A stretch of 64,000 nucleotides of DNA from Nemertoderma westbladi (Eukaryota; Xenacoelomorpha; Nemertodermatida; Nemertodermatidae): positions 1 to 64,000 of the forward strand of contig JAUCBJ010007926.1 in assembly GCA_032718475.1 (NCBI GenBank). Direction: 5' to 3'. Shown piece by piece: positions 46,596-55,850 of this stretch. Below the pieces are notes generated by a model. The model did no database searches. It was not told the origin of the DNA and saw only the letters and a program-made list of their open reading frames with translations. The position numbers and the translations under genes were made by a program. Every line of letters starts with the position of its first letter. Position 1 is the first letter of the stretch.

Positions 46596-47441
46596 TTAAT
46601 TTATACGTTTAAAGTGTAATGTAATAGATGTTGTCCCGTATTCAAAATTCAAATCTTTTCCTTCTTTGTCTGTTATTTCAATATGAATGTATGTTATCTT
46701 ATATGATTTTTTTACAGGGATATAATGAATTGTATCCTTGACAAATTCTTTATTTATTACGCTACCATATTTCACATCATCAGGTATCGCAACACGACGA
46801 AGTAAAGCTAAATCAAAATCGTTAATATATTGATTTTCAATTATATTAGTAGTCACGTACATGTTCGACTTAGGTTCTGGAATAGAATTGGGTGGTTGAG
46901 GGCATAAAAATACCATCTGGTAAGCTTTTTCTCCATTTCCGATAACCTTTATTAAATAACCCTTTATATTATTTTTCGTCTTCAAAATAATTTTAAAATT
47001 TGGATTTAAATTCGCGCCGAGATTATTTTCAGTAATTCCAAAATAATAGGCTAATTGTTGACCTATAAATAACTCTCGCACAGTTTTCCCTAAAATAAAT
47101 TGCAACCTATTTTGCTGAGTATTTTCAACTATTTGTAATTTATCTTTCAACGCCCCCGTGTTAAAATAATCTATAATGTCATTGATACTGTAGAACAAAC
47201 CGGATGGAAGTGTATCCTCAAAATTTTTTTTTCCTTTTTTTAATAAAATAACATTCTCTACATTGTTATACATGGACGGCAACGTAGCTAAGTAAAATAT
47301 ACTCTTTATACCTACCACCCAGTTTTCGTTTGGGTTTATAGGTAAGGCGCCATGGAAATTTATCTGATAATTACTAGCGCTATTGCGGGGAAAATCAATT
47401 GGACAGGAGTTACTTGGTAGTCTTATGTAGAATTCATCCAT
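46596..47441 (-). CDS. Minor capsid (penton-like) protein, paralogue 2
   Basis: 281 residues from the ATG at 47439-47441; a longer frame would need a GTG start. The opening, FYIRLPSNSCPIDFPRNSAS followed by NYQINFHG, has the YI-x-L-x-S-[DN]-S...[YF]P-x-N-x-x-S pattern also found in the gene upstream. This family opens the penton-base-like proteins of Polintons and adintoviruses. A WVVGIKSIFY strand follows. The start overlaps the upstream stop by 8 bp (ATGGATGA), favouring coupled expression. The body has diverged strongly from its partner. Confidence 0.7.
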   Translation of the reverse strand: MDEFYIRLPSNSCPIDFPRNSASNYQINFHGALPINPNENWVVGIKSIFYLATLPSMYNNVENVILLKKGKKNFEDTLPSGLFYSINDIIDYFNTGALKDKLQIVENTQQNRLQFILGKTVRELFIGQQLAYYFGITENNLGANLNPNFKIILKTKNNIKGYLIKVIGNGEKAYQMVFLCPQPPNSIPEPKSNMYVTTNIIENQYINDFDLALLRRVAIPDDVKYGSVINKEFVKDTIHYIPVKKSYKITYIHIEITDKEGKDLNFEYGTTSITLHFKRIN

Positions 47442-48306
47442 CACTGCCACCCTGTATTAACTTACGTGTTATAACAGTGCGACCTCCGCTGAAGTTAATT
47501 AATTCGCCTTGTCCGTCACGTAAAGTAATTAAGATTGTTTTTAGTTTTTTATTCAACAACGGGTAATAGCAAATGCTCTCGTATTCGTGATTAATATATT
47601 TTCGATTTAATTGCGTTAAAGGGCAGGTTCTTAAGAGCGGAGCTAAAGCGTCGCCAACAAATGAGCTCTTAATAATATCTGTATATATGAAGATAGTGTC
47701 TTTATTACGAGTTATATTCGTGGGAGCTGGAAAATCTAAAATCCCAATTTCCGAAATTTTTGGTCCACTATAATTTAAAATTAATATCGGCTGTTCTATA
47801 TTGCTTAATTCATCCACTGTAGTGGTACTGTATATATCCCAATTCGGAATATCCGGATGATTCTGATCCAATAACGGTTTTAAGCCTAGAATTTGTATTA
47901 AATCACCGCGTATACTTAATTGTATTTTTTTCAACTTTTTAGGAAATTTAAATTTAATTCTAGAATTATTTGTATTAAAAATGAATTCGAAATCTCTATA
48001 TTTCGCTTCAGAATTAAACAGTTTATTTATATCATCAATAATGACTTGAATAGAGCTATGCATACCAGGAAATAAACTATATAATTTGGCATCTTTTGCA
48101 TCTACCCCGATTGACAGCGAGATTTGAGTTTGCAGCGTAATATTACTGTATGTTGCTTGGTATTGTAGCTCGGCAAGCCCAATTTTAGCGTTTGGACCAA
48201 TATATAATTCTTCGGCTAAATCAACAGTAAACTCGCTAGGATTATTATTGGGGTAAGTGTTTAATGAGCTATCTGAAAGTAGAGTGATATATGTATCTGT
48301 GGCCAT
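47434..48306 (-). CDS. Minor capsid (penton-like) protein, paralogue 1
   Basis: 290 residues, opening YITLLSDSSLNTYPNNNPS and EFTVDLAEELYIGPNAKIGL. This is the usual start of Polinton/adintovirus minor capsid proteins of the single-jelly-roll (penton) class, which cap capsid vertices. Later strands (FKFPKKLKKIQLSIRG; PILILNYSGPKISEIG) fit a beta-rich fold. The leader directly before the ATG is AATAATAATAATA. Assignment follows family pattern and synteny next to the capsid genes. Confidence 0.75.
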   Translation of the reverse strand: MATDTYITLLSDSSLNTYPNNNPSEFTVDLAEELYIGPNAKIGLAELQYQATYSNITLQTQISLSIGVDAKDAKLYSLFPGMHSSIQVIIDDINKLFNSEAKYRDFEFIFNTNNSRIKFKFPKKLKKIQLSIRGDLIQILGLKPLLDQNHPDIPNWDIYSTTTVDELSNIEQPILILNYSGPKISEIGILDFPAPTNITRNKDTIFIYTDIIKSSFVGDALAPLLRTCPLTQLNRKYINHEYESICYYPLLNKKLKTILITLRDGQGELINFSGGRTVITRKLIQGGSDG

Positions 48307-48575
48307 TATTATTATTATTTAAGATCGCTCTCTCTACTTGACTCCATTGTACATACAGTACAGTATAATGTTAAATTATAGACATCTGTGACCACGTTCA
48401 TTGTCGTTCATTGTCGCATCTTCTACAGTATATGCGCGGGATCAATATTTTACTGGCTTTATTGGCTTTATTTAAAACGGATGAACTATAGATATAGTAA
48501 TATCATTCGAGTTAATATTGATTAATTACGGTCATATGCGACCAAAATGAATTAATATACAGTATAAACCTAAGC
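48307..48575. promoter_or_regulatory. Spacer/promoter region between integrase and capsid genes
   Basis: It holds a TTATTATTATTATT tract adjoining the capsid-gene start and a weak TATA-like TATAAT on the minus strand near 48375. No ORF. It probably carries the promoter of the structural cluster. Confidence 0.35.
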
Positions 48576-49664
48576 TTATTGAATATGCTGTACCCACGAC
48601 TGTTTCTTGGATCCGATGAATCGGACTAAATATTCTTTCTTCCCATTGCGTACACGTTCTTTAAGTTTGCCAATATTTTTATCAATTGCTAGATAAATAT
48701 TACTATTCGGGTGGACCTTTTGGAGTTCGTGAGAATAAAATGAGCCCTTTATTATAGCTCCAGCGCTGTCCTTAATATCGAACATTACAGCGGGTACTCT
48801 ATCCAGCCTGACACGATGAATAATAAATAATTCACGTGTCCATTGTTCTCGATAGCCTTTAGCAAAAGCAGTACGAGCGATAGATAATCGTACTGTATCT
48901 CCAACTTTAAATTTTATTTTCTTATGATTAATCTGTCTATATTTCCCATATAATCTATTCATTAATTCAGTTTCATTAAATTTATTAACTTCAATAGGCG
49001 TCATTTTTATTGTCCTATGATATGACCTATTATAAGCCGAGATAAGCTTAGATAAAATTTTAATCCAAACATTATTTCCTCGTTGTGTAAAAATTTTGAA
49101 CATCTTTGTTTTTAATGTTCTATTGAATCTCTCGACAATAGCCGCCTTATTCACAGAGTACATTACGTAATACTGTATACCTAACGTATCTAAATATTTC
49201 CTTACAGATTTATTTAGAAACTCAGAACCTTGATCCGTGGCGATTCTGTTTGGTTTTCCTTTCTGGAATATTTTTTGCAATATACTAATAATTTCAACAC
49301 CCTTTTTTGTTTTCATACCATAACCAAAAGCAAGCCTGCTAAAGGCATCAATACATGTTAATATATAGTTATAATTATTATTTTGCGACTTATATTGCTG
49401 CATATCCACCAGATCTATCATATATATATCTTTTATGCCTCCCGTAAATATTTTAGATGTTGGATAATGGTGTCTACGTGGAGCGTGAAGGGTGTATGTC
49501 TTTTGCCCGCTCATCCATTTCTGGGCTTGTGCTGGTTTGATGTTTGCAGCTTTTGCTAATTTTGCAACACTTGCAAATCCCGCAGGGGATGAAGGATCTA
49601 AAGAAATTCTTAACAGTTTTTTGTCTAAGCTTCGGCTTAAAATCGGTTTCATCTTGCGAGGCAT
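48576..49664 (-). CDS. INT: Retroviral-type integrase (Polinton INT)
   Basis: 362 residues. It joins element ends to target DNA with a 6-bp stagger, consistent with the AGCGCT duplication. The rve core shows D84 in IDLVDMQ, D144 in ATDQGSEF and E178 in AAIVERFNRTLK, with 33 residues between the last two. An N-terminal helical segment (KLAKAANIKPAQAQKWM) looks like a helix-turn-helix. The last ~40 residues, with GKKEYLVRFIGSKKQSW, resemble a C-terminal chromodomain, a known feature of Polinton integrases that may guide targeting. The frame is intact. Confidence 0.95.
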   Translation of the reverse strand: MPRKMKPILSRSLDKKLLRISLDPSSPAGFASVAKLAKAANIKPAQAQKWMSGQKTYTLHAPRRHHYPTSKIFTGGIKDIYMIDLVDMQQYKSQNNNYNYILTCIDAFSRLAFGYGMKTKKGVEIISILQKIFQKGKPNRIATDQGSEFLNKSVRKYLDTLGIQYYVMYSVNKAAIVERFNRTLKTKMFKIFTQRGNNVWIKILSKLISAYNRSYHRTIKMTPIEVNKFNETELMNRLYGKYRQINHKKIKFKVGDTVRLSIARTAFAKGYREQWTRELFIIHRVRLDRVPAVMFDIKDSAGAIIKGSFYSHELQKVHPNSNIYLAIDKNIGKLKERVRNGKKEYLVRFIGSKKQSWVQHIQ

Positions 49665-49715
49665 CTTTTCGACAACCGCAAGTAATATGTATATTCAAAT
49701 CTCTTATAAAGGGCA

Positions 49716-49886
49716 TCACCGTAAGAACAACTGAAATTTTTTAATTATTTTCTTTGAAGTTGATGTTTTAAAGGGTTTTCTTTTTGTAGTATTTACTCTA
49801 GGTATATCTTGAGGTTTTAAATCAGTAGCTAACGGTTTACTCGATACTAAATATAATTTTCTAAATGTTACTCCTGTTTTAACCAT
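49716..49886 (-). CDS. 56-residue basic protein, unassigned
   Basis: ATG at 49884-49886, stop TGA at 49716-49718. It is rich in Lys/Arg/Thr with the C-terminal run KRKPFKTSTSKKIIKKF. It fits neatly between the integrase and the next gene (2-bp gap to 49889), which argues for a real gene. A core or DNA-condensing protein is plausible, but this is inference from charge and position. Confidence 0.5.
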   Translation of the reverse strand: MVKTGVTFRKLYLVSSKPLATDLKPQDIPRVNTTKRKPFKTSTSKKIIKKFQLFLR

Positions 49887-49888
49887 TA

Positions 49889-50272
49889 TTACCGTCCACG
49901 GTTAATTTTTTTCGCAATAGCTGCTCCAGCGGCGGCGGCCCCGGCACTCGCGGCGAGTTTCGCACCAATGCCGAGTAAGGGTATTAGAAACGGTAGTATA
50001 CCTCCAGATTGATTGCTTAACTTTTTTCTGTAACTTGATATATTTTTTGTTTTACGGTTGAGTGATTTCAATACCTTCTTATAGCGGCGAATATTTCTAA
50101 ATGAATGAGGGGTTAATTGTACATTACCTTTTAGAACATTTAATGCAGTATTTACAATGAGCCGTATTAATTCGTTACTCGCGGTATGGTTAATAAAATA
50201 AGTTCTTTGTTGAGGGGTAGCGCTGCGTAGAAATTCCAGTTCGTTACGATATTTCTGCACAAGTCTATTCAT
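49889..50272 (-). CDS. Small basic protein with hydrophobic Gly/Ala tail (capsid/core accessory)
   Basis: 127 residues. A basic helical first part (RNIRRYKKVLKSLNRKTK) is followed by the apolar segment GGILPFLIPLLG (90-101), then AAASAGAAAAG-type repeats and a basic end. The GGxLPFLxPLLG block recurs in Polinton and virus-like small proteins encoded beside the packaging ATPase. A membrane-active or DNA-associated virion role is likely; the exact name is uncertain. Confidence 0.65.
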   Translation of the reverse strand: MNRLVQKYRNELEFLRSATPQQRTYFINHTASNELIRLIVNTALNVLKGNVQLTPHSFRNIRRYKKVLKSLNRKTKNISSYRKKLSNQSGGILPFLIPLLGIGAKLAASAGAAAAGAAIAKKINRGR

Positions 50273-50309
50273 TGTTGCAACATTATTGAAAATTGTTACA
50301 AAATATTAA

Positions 50310-50993
50310 TTATTTATCATTATTATTATTATTATTATTTTCGCTACGTTTATAGTCAGTGTAATTTTTAATGTAACAATTATGATTACGAAATATATCA
50401 GATCTAAATCTTAAATGTTCGGGTGTTTCCTGTCGTAAATCAATTAAGAAATGTGAAAATGGTTGAATTGTCGCATCTTGATAGGAATCAACTAAAAATT
50501 TGGTCTGCCCTGGTAACATCTGCTTCGCGAAATTTAAAACCGATAAACTGTCTCTCGGATTTTTCATTAATACTAAAGTATGGCTATTAATTGATCTTGT
50601 GCGGTTATGCTTCCCACCGTAAAACATGTTTTGCGTTATAAAACAAATAAATATATTGGAATGATGAGCTACCTTAGTAAACAATACAGTTAATGCTGTA
50701 CTGGACTCAGTTTCTGTTAACAAATCATCTATAATTAATAAATCTCGACTATTCACTAAACTATCTATATTTTCGGGCAAACCTTTGTAAAGGTGAGTAA
50801 TACCGGGAATAGTCGGGGGATTGCTCCCGTAACAATACAATACTCGCAAGGGGGCTTCGTTGAAACAACCATTCTTGTGTTTAATTAAATTGCTTACAAA
50901 GGTTGACTTTCCAGAACCAGATGGCCCAGAAATTATCATACTCGTTCCCATTTGAAAGTTTAAATTATATGGACCTGAATTAAAGTCAGCCAT
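50310..50993 (-). CDS. ATP: FtsK/HerA-type genome-packaging ATPase (A32-like)
   Basis: 227 residues. It would drive DNA into the capsid. Walker A is GPSGSGKST (23-31) and Walker B is DLLIIDD (84-90). A following sensor-like segment with HHSNIFICFITQNMF carries the Gln expected in the A32/FtsK clade. The C-terminus ends in an Asn run encoded by AATAAT repeats. The upstream leader (50994-51008) is also (TAA)n. The length is normal for Polinton ATPases. Confidence 0.93.
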   Translation of the reverse strand: MADFNSGPYNLNFQMGTSMIISGPSGSGKSTFVSNLIKHKNGCFNEAPLRVLYCYGSNPPTIPGITHLYKGLPENIDSLVNSRDLLIIDDLLTETESSTALTVLFTKVAHHSNIFICFITQNMFYGGKHNRTRSINSHTLVLMKNPRDSLSVLNFAKQMLPGQTKFLVDSYQDATIQPFSHFLIDLRQETPEHLRFRSDIFRNHNCYIKNYTDYKRSENNNNNNNDK

Positions 50994-51209
50994 TTATTAT
51001 TATTATTAAGATATATCAACAATACAATATAATATAATATCAATATCAATATCAATAAACCATCACCATTACTATGTATATAACAATAATTGATGCAACT
51101 ACAATATTAGAGTACTGTATATTTAATTAACATACGACGCCGCTACAGTATGTGACACTCGCTGCAACAAAAGGTGCTATTTCCAATTATAGTATAGACA
51201 GATGTAATT

Positions 51210-51662
51210 TCAAGCATGGTGAGCATCTTTATACGCAAAATAATGATAGGTAACATCGGCGGTTTGGAAATCACTTCCCGAAAATTTCGCGCTAATAATT
51301 TTTTTATGTTCGCTGCTAAAAAAATAAGGAATATAGTAGCAACAGCGTCGTACTACATTTCTATAAAAAATATTCTCCAATATTGTAAATAAATCTCCCG
51401 GATCATTGCTTTCCGCAGAAATATAAGTTATATTGCGAAGCTCTTTCCAATAATAGGGTTGATAACTTGCCAACTTTATATTAAACTTAGATATGGGTGT
51501 GCGACAAATAGGACAAATTTTAGAACAATAATTATTCATTTCGGAATATTGTACAATACATTGTACGCAAGTTGCATGTTTATTTTCACATTTATAATAA
51601 TCTCGATGTTGTTGCGATAACTTAGAATAGCAAACTGGACATTTTTCATTTAAAATATCCAT
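51210..51662 (-). CDS. RING-finger protein (probable E3 ubiquitin ligase)
   Basis: 150 residues. The N-terminus carries a C3HC4 pattern: C8-x2-C11, C25-x3-H29-x2-C32-x2-C35, C50-x2-C53 (KCPVCYSKL, CENKHATCVQC, KICPICRTP). The remainder (~54-150) is unassigned, with a YYFAYKDAHHA end. Such a protein could redirect host ubiquitination or dampen a host response, by analogy with viral RING proteins. It is not a core Polinton gene, so probably host- or virus-acquired. A minus-strand TATA box lies at 51788-51800. Confidence 0.85.
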   Translation of the reverse strand: MDILNEKCPVCYSKLSQQHRDYYKCENKHATCVQCIVQYSEMNNYCSKICPICRTPISKFNIKLASYQPYYWKELRNITYISAESNDPGDLFTILENIFYRNVVRRCCYYIPYFFSSEHKKIISAKFSGSDFQTADVTYHYFAYKDAHHA

Positions 51663-51787
51663 TTTCCAAATTTTAAAGTAAATTGAAAATAATTACCACA
51701 ATACACAACAACAACAACAACAAACAAAACTGTTATACTGTATATACAAATACTGCTACAATTTTCGATTATTTAAAAACATCAAAA

Positions 51788-51800
51788 TTTTATATATAAT
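51788..51800 (-). promoter_or_regulatory. TATA box upstream of the RING gene
   Basis: The minus strand reads TTATATATAAAA, ~130 bp before the start codon. Confidence 0.45.
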
Positions 51801-51910
51801 CATAAAATATTTATAATATAGAGGGAAAAGTCAAGAATCAATGATATTATCAACATATTCAACATTATCCGTTGATTCTTCAGTTTCGATAAAGGATTCT
51901 TTTGAAATCA

Positions 51911-52273
51911 TTACAATAAAGAAAGACATAATTTCGTAGGGGCTATGCGATTTAGCCGTATTTCAAACTTTTCACCAGCTTCGTTGTATTGTGTAATAAC
52001 AATAAACCCCTCTATCATGGATAATAGTAAAATGTTGCTTAATTTTCCCTCATGCTCAACTTTCAGGTTGTAATCTAAGAGATGAACACTATTATCAGAA
52101 GCATCAATATCAATTGAGCTTAAAACTTTCCTGGCTTTTTCAGAAAACTCAATTTTATATTTATCATCTCCCTGACGGTAAATTGTATAATCAATAACAA
52201 TATAGGCTTGACCATCTTCTGCAAAAAATGAATGCCTTACTATTGGCATAACCATATCGGAATCAGAAGACAT
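51911..52273 (-). CDS. 120-residue Polinton protein, function unknown
   Basis: First gene inside the right terminal repeat, ATG at 52271-52273. Strand-rich and acidic (AYIVIDYTIYRQ; NILLLSMIEGFIVITQY; FEIRLNRIAP). No Cys/His sites, membrane segments or recognised domain. A minus-strand TATA box at 52366-52376 lies ~95 bp upstream. Its place next to the terminus, mirroring the left-arm unknown gene, suggests an early accessory role, but that is conjecture. Confidence 0.65.
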   Translation of the reverse strand: MSSDSDMVMPIVRHSFFAEDGQAYIVIDYTIYRQGDDKYKIEFSEKARKVLSSIDIDASDNSVHLLDYNLKVEHEGKLSNILLLSMIEGFIVITQYNEAGEKFEIRLNRIAPTKLCLSLL

Positions 52274-52365
52274 TATTTAATTTATTTTATTGTAAATCAA
52301 ACAAACAAAGTAAAAACTTTTAAACTAAAACCATTACAAATGATTAATTGTGATTAAAGCAAGAG

Positions 52366-52376
52366 ATTATATATAT
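52366..52376 (-). promoter_or_regulatory. TATA box of the right-most Polinton gene
   Basis: The minus strand reads TTATATATATAATC, 93-103 bp before the start codon. Confidence 0.5.
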
Positions 52377-52508
52377 AAGATATTTTCAAAAATAATACAG
52401 GTCTTAAACTGAGAAATAGCCTAAATTCGGTTTATTGATTGGTTGATTAGCTGGTAGGGAACTACTGTATAAACAAAAAAATTATTGCGTAATAATAATC
52501 ACTAATGC

Positions 52509-52616
52509 TCGTATACGCGTAGCTGGAACGTGGCGGAATCTCATGTATCATACTGGTTGGTTTGTTGATTTGGCGACAGCGGTCGTGGAGTTGGCAATCA
52601 ATATAATATAATATAT
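52509..52616. repeat. Diverged partial copy of the right TIR inner end
   Basis: CGTATACGCGTAGCTGGAAC...GGCGACAGCGGTCG...GAGTTGGCAATC parallels 52710-52845 in the same orientation with deletions, so the inner TIR segment exists twice on this side only. Confidence 0.75.
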
Positions 52617-52690
52617 GCATGATGCGTGTAGATGGCCACGTCGTTACCATATACAGTATACAGTGGTGGTGGTTGGTTTCCTGGATAGGA

Positions 52691-53153
52691 AATAACTATG
52701 GAAATATTCGTATACGTGTAGCTGGAACGTGGCGGAATTTCACATATCATAGCGTTGGACTGGTAGGCTGCTTGGTTGGTTGGATTGGCGACAGCCGTCG
52801 AAGAGTAGCACTGGCTAGCGGTGGTGAGTTGGCAATCGATATAATATAATAGCGTAGTGGGGGCTAGCCATGCATCGTGAAGTTAGGTTACGCGAAGATG
52901 AATATGCGATGGTTGGTTGATGCAACAACACGAATCAATACTGACGGTTGGTAACAGCTATCGAGTAAGGCAGGCATCGTGAGGTTAGGCTACGCGTAGG
53001 TGATAGGCAACGATTGGTTGAAGGCATCAACACTGTTGGTGACAGATGGTCATTAAACATCGCGATTTAGCACGTTTTTAATAGCCCTCCGAGATGCAGC
53101 CCGTAGCCCAGGCTAGGGAGGAGTATGATGAGGGCCATGCTTCTCCTACTACT
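52691..53153 (-). repeat. Right terminal inverted repeat
   Basis: Reverse complement of 34518-34980, ending CTTCTCCTACTACT directly before AGCGCT. Confidence 0.93.
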
Positions 53154-53159
53154 AGCGCT
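53154..53159. other. Right target-site duplication AGCGCT
   Basis: Identical to 34512-34517; completes the interrupted 22-bp unit. Confidence 0.9.
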
Positions 53160-54536
53160 GTAGACTACATCCTATAGCGCTGTAGACTACATCCTATAGC
53201 ACTGTAGACTACATCCTATAGCGCTGTAGACTACATCCTATAGCGCTGTAGACTACATCCTATAGCGCTGTAGACTACATCCTATAGCGCTGTAGACTAC
53301 ATCCTATAGCGCTGTAGACTACATCCTATAGCGCTGTAGACTACATCCTATAGCGATGTAGACTACATCCTATAGCGCTGTAGACTACATCCTATAGCGC
53401 TGTAGACTACATCCTATAGCGCTGTAGACTACATCCTATAGCGCTGTAGACTACATCCTATAGCGCTGTAGACTACATCCTATAGCGCTGTAGGCTACAT
53501 CCTATAGCGCTGTAGACTACATCCTATAGTGCTGTAGACTACATCCTATAGCGCTGTAGACTACATCATATAGCGCTGTAGACTACATCCTATAGCGCTG
53601 TAGACTACATCCTATAGCGCTGTAGACTACATCCTATAGCGCTGTAGACTACATCCTATAGCGCTGTAGACTACATCCTATAGCGCTGTAGACTACATCC
53701 TATAGCGCTGTAGACTACATCCTATAGCGCTGTAGACTACATCCTATAGCACTGTAGACTACATCCTATAGCGCTGTAGACTACATCCTATAGCGCTGTA
53801 GACTACATCCTATAGCGCTGTAGACTACATCCTATAGCGCTGTAGACTACATTCTATAGCGCTGTAGACTACATCCTATAGCGCTGTAGACTACATCCTA
53901 TAGCGCTGTAGACTACATCCTATAGCGCTGTAGACTACATCCTATAGCGCTGTAGACTACATCCTATAGCGCTGTAGACTACATCCTATAGCGCTGTAGA
54001 CTACCTCCTATAGCACTGTAGACTACATCCTATAGCACTGTAGACTACATCCTATAGCGCTGTAGACTACATCCTATAGCGCTGTAGACTAAATCCTATA
54101 GCGCTGTAGACTATATCCTATAGCACTGTAGACTACATCCTATAGCGCTGTAGACTACATCCTATAGTGCTGTAGACTACATCCTATAGCGCTGTAGACT
54201 ACATCCTATAGCGCTGTAGACTACATCCTATAGCGCTGTAGACTACATCCTATAGCGCTGTAGACTACATCCTATAGCGCTGTAGACTACATCCTATAGC
54301 GCTGTAGACTACATCCTATAGCGCTGTAGACTACATCCTATAGCGCTGTAGACTACATCCTATAGCGCTGTAGACTACATCCTATAGCGCTGTAGACTAC
54401 ATCCTATAGCGCTGTAGACTACATCCTATAGCGCTGTAGACTACATCCTATAGCGCTGTAGACTACATCCTATAGCGCTGTAGACTACATCCTATAGCAC
54501 TGTAGACTACATCCTATAGCACTGTAGACTACATCC
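53154..54536. repeat. 22-bp satellite, right block (~63 units)
   Basis: Same unit and direction as 33995-34517, with a few substituted units (AGCACT, AGTGCT, AGCGATG). It ends directly at the 3' end of a LINE coding region. Confidence 0.97.
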
Positions 54537-54545
54537 TAGTGCTTG

Positions 54546-55850
54546 TTATGTGGTGGAGTTGAACTTGAGTCCATGTGAAACCTGTTTGGCGTCGAGTGTC
54601 GGCAGTTTGTAGTAGTCTCGTATGCATTGGTTCTTTATGGAGTAGTTTGCGTTTGGAATATTTAGGATACTTTCGAGATACCACGTGTTGAAACAGTCCT
54701 TGGTGCTCAGGACGGGCTTGCAGTGTTTTCGTGAGCCCTTGATCACCAGTTTTATGTTGTAGGAGGCTGTTACGATGCTGTGTAGGGTGGGTAGGTTACT
54801 CCTCCAACTCGCAATGGAGTACTCGACAAAAGTTGGTTCTGTGTAGGTATCGCATAGGTGTTGGCTAAACAGTGTTGTGTAGAGGTGTGCAATTTTTATG
54901 TTTCCTGAGTTGATGGCGCTGTACAGGAGTCTACATCTGCTGTGTGCGACGATTGATTCCAGGTCGTCGCATCGCAACAGTTTGTGTAAGGTGGTGTTTG
55001 AGACGTAGTTCCCCACGCCAATGATCGATCTCATCGCCTTTCGTATTACTATTGATAGTTGGGTCACAGAGGCGTCATCCACATTTGCAATACCATATGC
55101 GATAGACGGGAGGCAGATTGTGTTCCAGATTTTTTTGGTGATTTGTAGAGGTATGTTGTGGGCTGTTAGGCCCCGTGATCGCATCCTTGATACATTCCAA
55201 AAGCAGCGCTTGGTTATGTGGTCTCTGATCGTTTGCGGTGTACCTGGAAGTGGTAAACCTAGGTATTTACAGCTGGCCTCCTCGTGTAGGAATACTGGTC
55301 CTACTTGTATGGTGTAGCCTTCTATTGGTGTTGTTTTTGGTTGCGTACCTTCAATTGGTGTTGTTTTTGGTTGTGTACCGGAACATCTTACGTAATGCGA
55401 TTTTTTTGTGTTTATGGTGAGGCCATTTCTGGCAAAGAACGTGGTGCATATATCGATTTGTTGTTGGAGATCATCCTTAAGGTTTGCTAGCAACAATAGG
55501 TCGTCGGCGTAACCAAGGGCCGGGTATGATTCTGTGCCGAGATGTAGTCCTAGCCCAGATTCTCCTAGGGTCTCGAAGAGGTCTTGTAAGTAGAAATTGA
55601 AGAACCAGGCAGATAGTATGCCTCCTTGCCGTATTCCTTTGTCGAGTTTGATAGGTTCAGTGTACACCCTTCTGCCTGTTCTCATTTGGGCGGTTGAGTT
55701 GTGGTAATATGCTTCCAGTAGATTAATTAGTCGTTTGTTAATGTCTGTTTTTTGTAGCTTTTCGAAAAGTGTTCTGTGATCGATGCTGTCAAAGGCAGCA
55801 GTCAGATCGATTGCTAGCATGTGCGCATCAGTGGACCATGCGTAACTTTC
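54546..55850 (-). pseudogene. LINE reverse transcriptase (C-terminal two thirds)
   Basis: A minus-strand frame of up to 444 codons shows RT motif A (AIDLTAAFDSIDH, ~23-35), motif B (KGIRQGGILS, ~81-90) and motif C (LGYADDLLLL, ~122-131), then a long C-terminal domain with a CFNTWYLES end. It is unlike the RTE-type copies in this window. An 11-residue tandem duplication (GTQPKTTPIEG twice) sits near residue 165. The RT fingers region and endonuclease are missing from this strand; the frame is cut at about 55850, where an oppositely oriented endonuclease begins. Confidence 0.85.

Larger units (their letters stand above)
34518..53153. mobile_element. Complete Maverick/Polinton element, 18,636 bp
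   Basis: Terminal inverted repeats of ~463 bp begin AGTAGTAGGAGAAG, and a 6-bp AGCGCT duplication flanks them. Inside are the diagnostic genes: protein-primed family B polymerase, retroviral-type integrase, FtsK/A32-type packaging ATPase, adenovirus-type protease and a double-jelly-roll-type major capsid protein, plus minor capsid-like proteins. The genes lie on two convergent arms (plus 35.6-42.6 kb, minus 43.7-52.3 kb). Nearly all ORFs are intact and the TIRs differ at about five positions, which points to recent insertion. Elements of this kind are also described as adintovirus-like. Confidence 0.95.
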
